A DNA stretch of 64,000 nt from Agrobacterium leguminum (GTDB lineage Bacteria; Pseudomonadota; Alphaproteobacteria; Rhizobiales; Rhizobiaceae): positions 186,001 to 250,000 of the forward strand of contig NZ_JADQWB010000006.1 in the NCBI RefSeq assembly GCF_015704895.1, written 5' to 3'. The translations under genes were made by a program, and so were the position numbers. The notes under the pieces were generated by a model. It had not been told where the DNA came from and made no database searches. It worked only from the letters and a program-made list of their open reading frames with translations. Every line of letters begins with the position of its first letter. The first letter of the stretch is position 1. Of this stretch, positions 59,339-64,000 are shown piece after piece.

Positions 59339-60084
59339 GCGGAACCATCCTCATCACCGGCGCGACATCCGGCTTCGGACAGGCCACGGCGCGGCGCTTC
59401 GTTAAGGAGGGCTGGAAGGTCATCGGCACGGGCCGGCGGGCGGAACGGCTGGAGGCGCTTTCCGCCGAGCTCGGTTCCGCCTTTCATGGCCTCGCCTTCG
59501 ATATCACCGACGAGGAGGCGACAGGAAAGGCGCTGTCCGGATTGCCGGAAGGCTTCCGGGATATCGACGTTCTCGTCAACAATGCCGGTCTCGCACTCGG
59601 CACCGCCCCCGCACCGCAGGTGCCCTTGAAAGACTGGCAGATCATGGTGGACACCAACATCACCGGTCTCCTGAACATTACCCACCATCTGCTACCGACG
59701 CTGATCGGGCGCAAGGGTATTGTCGTCAACCTCTCGTCTGTGGCTGCGCATTACCCCTATACGGGCGGCAATGTGTATGGCGGTACCAAAGCGTTCCTGC
59801 GGCAGTTTTCGCTCGGCCTGCGTTCCGACCTGCATGGCAAGGGCGTGCGGGTGACATCCATCGAGCCCGGCATGTGCGAAACGGAATTTACGCTGGTGCG
59901 CACCGGCGGCAATCAGGAAGCCTCGGACAATCTCTACAAGGGCGTCAATCCGATCACGGCGGACGATATTGCCAACACCATCTATTGGGTCGCCTCGCAG
60001 CCCAAACATATCAACATCAACAGCCTCGAACTCATGCCGGTCAACCAGTCCTTCGCCGGTTTCCAGGTCTATCGGGAAAGCTGA
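59335..60084 (+). CDS. sdh: NADP-dependent serine 3-dehydrogenase, SDR (YdfG type)
   Basis: The 249-residue short-chain dehydrogenase has LITGATSGFGQATARRF at its start, VLVNNAGLALG near residue 80, the serine in VNLSSVAAHYPY and the Y148-x3-K152 pair in NVYGGTKAF. The overall sequence is of the YdfG/serine 3-dehydrogenase type, oxidising L-serine and related 3-hydroxy acids; such an enzyme has been described from A. tumefaciens. The ATG at 59335 overlaps the previous stop (ATGA) and follows GGAGG. Confidence 0.92.
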   Translation: MSGTILITGATSGFGQATARRFVKEGWKVIGTGRRAERLEALSAELGSAFHGLAFDITDEEATGKALSGLPEGFRDIDVLVNNAGLALGTAPAPQVPLKDWQIMVDTNITGLLNITHHLLPTLIGRKGIVVNLSSVAAHYPYTGGNVYGGTKAFLRQFSLGLRSDLHGKGVRVTSIEPGMCETEFTLVRTGGNQEASDNLYKGVNPITADDIANTIYWVASQPKHININSLELMPVNQSFAGFQVYRES

Positions 60085-60205
60085 TTTTCCCGCGATTTTG
60101 GGGAGTGCTGAAAAACCGGGCAGGAATTTTCGAGCTATGCAGAAATGCAATGCTGCATTGCGAGACTTGCTCTGTTAAAAATCACGGATACCGCTATATT
60201 CAAAT

Positions 60206-60327
60206 CATCGAAGCGACGCACTCCTCCTCCCAGCGTCGCTCGATGTGGATCGGTGGTACTCCTCCTCCCAATCACCGATCAAGTTTGAAGCCTGCCGCAC
60301 CTCCTCCCGCGGCAGGCTTTTTCCTTT
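60206..60327 (+). ncRNA. alpha-r14 family (NfeR1-like) small RNA with three anti-Shine-Dalgarno hairpins
   Basis: Three hairpins follow one another: AGCGACGC/GCGTCGCT (60212-60240), GATCGGTG/CACCGATC (60248-60280) and GCCTGCCGC/GCGGCAGGC (60290-60317), the last followed by a T-rich tail that makes it the terminator. Each loop carries CCTCCTCCC or CTCCTCCC, the complement of a ribosome site. This is the mark of the alpha-r14 sRNAs of Rhizobiales, which include NfeR1 of Sinorhizobium; they pair with translation starts of many transport mRNAs. A -10-like CTATAT lies at 60194. The transcript ends are estimates. Confidence 0.88.
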
Positions 60328-60638
60328 TCTGGGCGTCTTTTCCTTAAATGTTTTTGGCCGTTTACTTCCCGTGCACCGGCTCGGTGCTGAAGACGCTCCG
60401 CAGTCTCCCCTTGGATTTCCGGGGGGATTTTGAGTTTCTGCGTCAAGGCAACGAATGTTGAAATCAGGCGTGCATCGATCACATTTTCGTTATGTCTAGA
60501 TAAATTTGCACAGTTTTGTGGTGGCGCGCCCTGCCGGGCCATTGCTTACCCCCCGCCCTGTGTTTAAGCATGGGCAAAAGAACGCTTGGGAGGTTGCCGG
60601 CACGCTTGTGTCTGCGGCCCGAAAGCGGCGGGGAGAGA
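60328..60638. other. Intergenic region between the small RNA and the M24 peptidase gene
   Basis: No gene is seen in these 311 bases. An AT-rich stretch at 60480-60520 (with TCTAGATAAATTT) probably contains the promoter for the peptidase and transporter genes. No operator or terminator is obvious. Confidence 0.4.
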
Positions 60639-61826
60639 ATGGCAGACTTTCAAGAGGCGCTGAAGCGGTTTCAGCCGATCGCGGTTTCATCGATCGCTGA
60701 AGACGAGCTCAGGTTGCGACTACGCGGCCTGCAGGCGCGAATGATCCAGCAAAATATCAAGGCGGTCTGGCTCGATGCATCATCGTCGCTAACCTATTAT
60801 ACCGGCCTGTCGCTTGGTCTTTCCGAGCGCATTCACGGCGCCCTGGTGCCGGCGGAAGGTGCGCCGGTCTATGTCAGCCCGACCTTCGAGGAGCCGAAGC
60901 TTCAGACGCTCATCCGCATAGCGGGTGAGGTTGCCGTCTGGGAAGAGGATGAAAGCCCCTTCGACCTGATGGCAAGGCGCATTGAGGCGCTGGCCTGTCC
61001 CGGTCATCTTGTCGCCATCGATCCCGCCACCCCCTTCGTCTTCGCATCGGCCCTCATGCAGCGTCTTGAAGGGCGCATCATTTCCGCCCAGCCGATGATC
61101 GTCGCCCAGCGGCAGGTCAAATCCGCAGCCGAGATCGCCATCATCCAGACGGCGATGGATGCGAGCTACGGCGTGCAGAAGGCCGTGTTCGAGGGGCTGC
61201 GTTCCGGCGTTTCCACCACGGAAGTCGCTGATTTCGTTAACGCGGCGCATATTGCGCTTGGCCTGAAGCCGCTTTTCGTGGCGGTGCAGTTCGGCGAGGC
61301 GACGGCCTATCCGCATGGCGTGCCCCATGCGCAGACGCTCAGCGAAGGCGATATGGTGCTGGTCGATCTCGGCGGCATTCTTCACGGCTATCGTTCCGAT
61401 ATCACCCGCACCTATGTCTTCGGCAAACCGACGGAACGGCAGCGTTTCCTCTGGAACGCCGAGCGCGACGCGCAGGCGGCGGCCTTTGCCGCAGCCAAAG
61501 TCGGTGCTGCCTGCTCGGATGTGGACAGGGCCGCGCGCGACAGCCTGAAAGCGGCTGGTTTCGGCCCGGATTATCAGCTTCCCGGCCTGCCGCACCGCAC
61601 CGGCCACGGGCTTGGGCTGGATATTCACGAAGAACCCTATATCGTTGCAGGAAATGCCACGGCGCTGGAGCCGGGCATGTGTTTTTCCATCGAGCCGATG
61701 CTGTGCGTTTATGGCGAATGCGGCGTCCGTCTCGAGGATATAGCCTATATGACGGAGGCGGGGCCGCGCTGGTTCTGCCCTCCGGAGAAGAACCTCGACC
61801 GGTTGTTTCAGCCGGTCGCCGGGTAA
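60639..61826 (+). CDS. M24-family metallopeptidase (Xaa-Pro aminopeptidase/dipeptidase type)
   Basis: The 395-residue protein has a creatinase-like N-terminal domain and the pita-bread metallopeptidase domain. All five metal ligands are visible: two Asp in MVLVDLGGILHGYRSDITRT, His in RTGHGLGLDIHE, Glu in FSIEPML and Glu in RLEDIAYM. These enzymes cleave peptides with proline at the second position. The ATG at 60639 follows GGGGAGAG. It precedes a dipeptide-type ABC transporter by 119 nt, so import and hydrolysis of peptides are probably linked. Confidence 0.93.
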   Translation: MADFQEALKRFQPIAVSSIAEDELRLRLRGLQARMIQQNIKAVWLDASSSLTYYTGLSLGLSERIHGALVPAEGAPVYVSPTFEEPKLQTLIRIAGEVAVWEEDESPFDLMARRIEALACPGHLVAIDPATPFVFASALMQRLEGRIISAQPMIVAQRQVKSAAEIAIIQTAMDASYGVQKAVFEGLRSGVSTTEVADFVNAAHIALGLKPLFVAVQFGEATAYPHGVPHAQTLSEGDMVLVDLGGILHGYRSDITRTYVFGKPTERQRFLWNAERDAQAAAFAAAKVGAACSDVDRAARDSLKAAGFGPDYQLPGLPHRTGHGLGLDIHEEPYIVAGNATALEPGMCFSIEPMLCVYGECGVRLEDIAYMTEAGPRWFCPPEKNLDRLFQPVAG

Positions 61827-61945
61827 TTGGTCGGGAGGCAAAGGACCGAACAGCGACACGGGGCTCCCGCGTCGCTGCTGACCAGAAGAGGTAGGCCCCC
61901 GGACGGGGCCGCAGGAACTCAGAAAAAGAGGGAAAGGACCACCAG

Positions 61946-63550
61946 ATGAAAACGCTGACCCGCAGTTTGCTTATCGCCTCTGCGATTGCGATCACTTCCG
62001 CCATGCCCGCCATGGCGAAGACCTTCGTTTATTGCTCCGAGGCATCGCCGGAAGGCTTCGATCCGTCGCCTTACACCGCTGGCGGCACCTTCGACGCTTC
62101 CGCGCATCCGGTCTACAACCGCCTGACCGAGTTCAAGAAGGGTACGACCGAAGTTGAGCCCGGCCTTGCCGAAAAATGGGAAGTTTCGAGCGACGGTCTG
62201 GAATATACCTTCCACCTGCGCAAGGGCGTGAAGTGGCACGCCAACGACAAGTTCACGCCGAGCCGCGAATTCAACGCCGATGACGTGATCTTCAGCTACG
62301 ACCGCCAGCGCGATGCGAAGAACCCGTGGAACCAGTATATCGCAGGCATCACCTACGAATATTTCAACTCCATGGAAATGCCGTCGCTGATCAAGGAAAT
62401 CGTCAAGGTCGACGATTACACCGTCAAGTTCGTGCTGACGCGTCCGGAAGCGCCGTTCCTCGCCAACATCGCCATGCCTTTCGCCTCCATCGTATCGAAG
62501 GAATATGCCGATACGCTGGAAAAGGCCGGCACCAAGGAAGACTTCAACAACCTGCCGATCGGCACGGGCCCGTTCAAGTTCGTCGCCTATCAGAAGGACG
62601 CGGTCATCCGTTACCAGAAGAACGCCGACTACTGGGGTGAAGCACCGAAGATCGACGACCTGATCTTCGCGATCACGCCGGACGCCGCCGTTCGTCTGCA
62701 GAAGCTGAAGGCCGGCGAATGCCACCTGATGCCTTACCCGGCACCGGCTGACCTTGCCGCCATCCGCGCCGATTCCAACCTCAAGCTCGATGAACAGTCG
62801 GGTCTGAACGTCGCCTACTTCGCCTACAACACCACCGTTGCGCCTTTCGACAAGCCGGAAGTCCGCAAGGCGCTGAACATGGCGATGAACAAGCAGGCCA
62901 TCATCGACGCCGTGTTCCAGGGCGCCGGTCAGGTTGCCAAGAACCCGATCCCGCCGACGATGTGGTCCTATAACGACAGCATCAAGGACGATGCGTACGA
63001 TCCGGAAGCGGCCAAGAAGGCTCTCGAAGCCGCTGGCGTCAAGGATCTGTCGATGAAGATCTGGGCAATGCCGGTTCAGCGTCCTTACATGCCGAATGCA
63101 CGCCGCACCGCCGAACTCATCCAGGCGGATTTCGCCAAGGTCGGCGTCAAGGCTGAGATCGTCTCCTATGAATGGGGTGAATACCTCAAGAAGTCGACCG
63201 AAGTGAACCGCGACGGCGCCGTCATCCTCGGCTGGACCGGTGACAACGGTGATCCGGACAACTTCATGGGCGTTCTGCTCTCCTGCGCTTCGGCAGGCGA
63301 AGGCGGCACGAACCGTGCGCAGTGGTGCAACAAGGAGTTCTCCGAGCTGATTTCCAAGGCGAAGCAGGCGACTGACGTTGCCGAGCGCACCAAGCTTTAC
63401 GAGCAGGCGCAGGTGATCTTCAAGGAACAGGCTCCGTGGGCGACGCTTGCGCATTCCACGCAGTTCGTTCCGATGTCCGCCAAGGTTTCCGGCTTCACCA
63501 TGAGCCCGCTTGGCGACTTCACCTTCGAAAACGTCGACATCGCGGAATAA
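61946..63550 (+). CDS. dppA: Dipeptide-type ABC transporter substrate-binding protein
   Basis: The 534-residue periplasmic protein of family SBP-5 has a signal peptide ([18 protein letters not shown], cleaved near residue 24) and the family blocks [30 protein letters not shown] and [11 protein letters not shown]. It is closest in character to DppA, which binds dipeptides and sometimes heme or 5-aminolevulinate. Codon use is strongly biased, suggesting high expression. A strong ribosome site (AGGGAAAGG) precedes the ATG. A hairpin separates it from the permease gene. Confidence 0.9.
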   Translation: MKTLTRSLLIASAIAITSAMPAMAKTFVYCSEASPEGFDPSPYTAGGTFDASAHPVYNRLTEFKKGTTEVEPGLAEKWEVSSDGLEYTFHLRKGVKWHANDKFTPSREFNADDVIFSYDRQRDAKNPWNQYIAGITYEYFNSMEMPSLIKEIVKVDDYTVKFVLTRPEAPFLANIAMPFASIVSKEYADTLEKAGTKEDFNNLPIGTGPFKFVAYQKDAVIRYQKNADYWGEAPKIDDLIFAITPDAAVRLQKLKAGECHLMPYPAPADLAAIRADSNLKLDEQSGLNVAYFAYNTTVAPFDKPEVRKALNMAMNKQAIIDAVFQGAGQVAKNPIPPTMWSYNDSIKDDAYDPEAAKKALEAAGVKDLSMKIWAMPVQRPYMPNARRTAELIQADFAKVGVKAEIVSYEWGEYLKKSTEVNRDGAVILGWTGDNGDPDNFMGVLLSCASAGEGGTNRAQWCNKEFSELISKAKQATDVAERTKLYEQAQVIFKEQAPWATLAHSTQFVPMSAKVSGFTMSPLGDFTFENVDIAE

Positions 63551-63562
63551 TCCCAAACAGCG

Positions 63563-63599
63563 GACGCGCGGAAGGACCCTGTTCTTCCGCGCGTCTTTT
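63563..63599 (+). terminator. Hairpin between substrate-binding protein and permease genes
   Basis: GACGCGCGGAAG and CTTCCGCGCGTC form a perfect 12-bp stem with a 9-nt loop followed by TTTT. It is placed to reduce readthrough or protect the upstream mRNA, giving more binding protein than permease. Confidence 0.8.
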
Positions 63600-63611
63600 C
63601 AGGAAAAAGCC

Positions 63612-64000
63612 ATGATCCGGTTCATTCTCGGCAAACTTCTCTATCTCGTTCCGACATTTCTCGGGATCACCTTTGTCGCCTTCTCCTTCGTGCGCGTCCT
63701 GCCGGGAGATCCCGTGCTGCTGATGGCGGGCGAACGCGGCATTTCACCCGAACGGCATGCGCAGCTTGCCGAACAGCTCGGCTTCAGCCAGCCCATCTGG
63801 CAGCAATATCTTCATTTCCTCGGACGGCTGCTTCAGGGCGATCTCGGCAATTCGCTGGTCACCAAGAAGCCGGTTCTCACCGAGTTCCTGTCGCTCTTCC
63901 CCGCGACGGTCGAGCTTGGTCTCGTCGCCATCATCATCGCAACCTTGATCGGCGTTCCTATCGGTGCCCTTGCTGCCATTCGTCGCGGTTCCTGGTTAGA
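63612..64000 (+). CDS. dppB: Dipeptide-type ABC transporter permease DppB-like (5' part only)
   Basis: An open frame from the ATG at 63612 continues to the window end (about 129 codons). It begins IRFILGKLLYLVPTFLGITF with a first membrane helix, then RVLPGDPVLLMAGERG and LGFSQPIWQQYLHFL, the standard N-terminus of DppB/OppB permeases, and later IIATLIGVPIGALAAIRRG. It follows dppA after 61 nt; dppC and the ATPase genes would be expected beyond the window. Confidence 0.9.
   Translation, partial: MIRFILGKLLYLVPTFLGITFVAFSFVRVLPGDPVLLMAGERGISPERHAQLAEQLGFSQPIWQQYLHFLGRLLQGDLGNSLVTKKPVLTEFLSLFPATVELGLVAIIIATLIGVPIGALAAIRRGSWL

Noticed and set aside
60206-60327. Reading the three hairpins as a CRISPR array or a riboswitch
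   Set aside because: The stems differ in sequence and only the loops repeat, the third stem is a terminator, and no cas genes or downstream start codon are close.

Overview
The window is from an alphaproteobacterium of the Rhizobiaceae, most likely Agrobacterium, and probably its secondary (linear) chromosome. The evidence is a succinoglycan (exo) cluster, a glgP-glgB-glgC-glgA-pgm-glgX operon, a serine 3-dehydrogenase of the type described from A. tumefaciens, a NadQ-controlled nadABC operon, a sarcosine oxidase operon, an alpha-r14-type small RNA, and GC-rich coding sequence typical of the group. Assignments are from protein and motif recognition by eye; no database search was run.

Layout. 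1-9436: part of the exo cluster (exoA partial, exoL, exoK, exoH, exoT on the minus strand; exoW, exoV on the plus strand; exoU, exoX on the minus strand), which assembles, modifies and exports succinoglycan. 9777-11373: a DUF6074 protein, a TPR lipoprotein and ribosomal protein S21. 11690-17183: soxB-(YebY-like gene)-soxD-soxA-soxG for sarcosine oxidation. 17180-18735: a DUF2332 protein and a MaoC/NodN-like hydratase. 18790-29886: the glycogen operon, transcribed glgP to glgX. 30328-32441: a class II glutamine amidotransferase and an Asp/Glu racemase, with a divergent Lrp-type regulator. 32460-36592: a sugar-acid locus (mutarotase, hydroxyacid dehydrogenase, SDR; divergent idonate-type dehydrogenase) with two near-identical LacI-type operators.

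37052-44086: a GbsR/MarR regulator followed by cydDC-cydAB-cydX, i.e. cytochrome bd and its assembly transporter, behind an FNR/FixK-type box. 44235-45120: three small stress-type genes. 45271-49641: nadQ-nadA-nadB-nadC with two palindromic operators between nadQ and nadA. 49848-51478: a PAS protein, a membrane-anchored nuclease-fold protein, tRNA-Ala(GGC) and a TIGR02300 protein. 51705-54207: cmk and rpsA. 54448-58547: RNase D followed by three uncharacterised proteins whose C-termini look alike. 58724-60084: a deoxyribosyltransferase-like protein and serine 3-dehydrogenase. About 60206-60327: a small RNA with three hairpins, each exposing an anti-Shine-Dalgarno loop. 60639-64000: an M24 peptidase and the start of a dipeptide-type ABC transporter.

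Most of the window is recognisable metabolism. The parts least explained by known families are the three-gene cluster downstream of RNase D (54448-57836), the YebY-like gene inside the sox operon, and the repeat and operator structures between genes. Essential genes (rpsA, cmk, rpsU, a tRNA, nadABC) lie close to exo genes that are plasmid-borne in Sinorhizobium, which fits a chromid built partly by translocation from the main chromosome.
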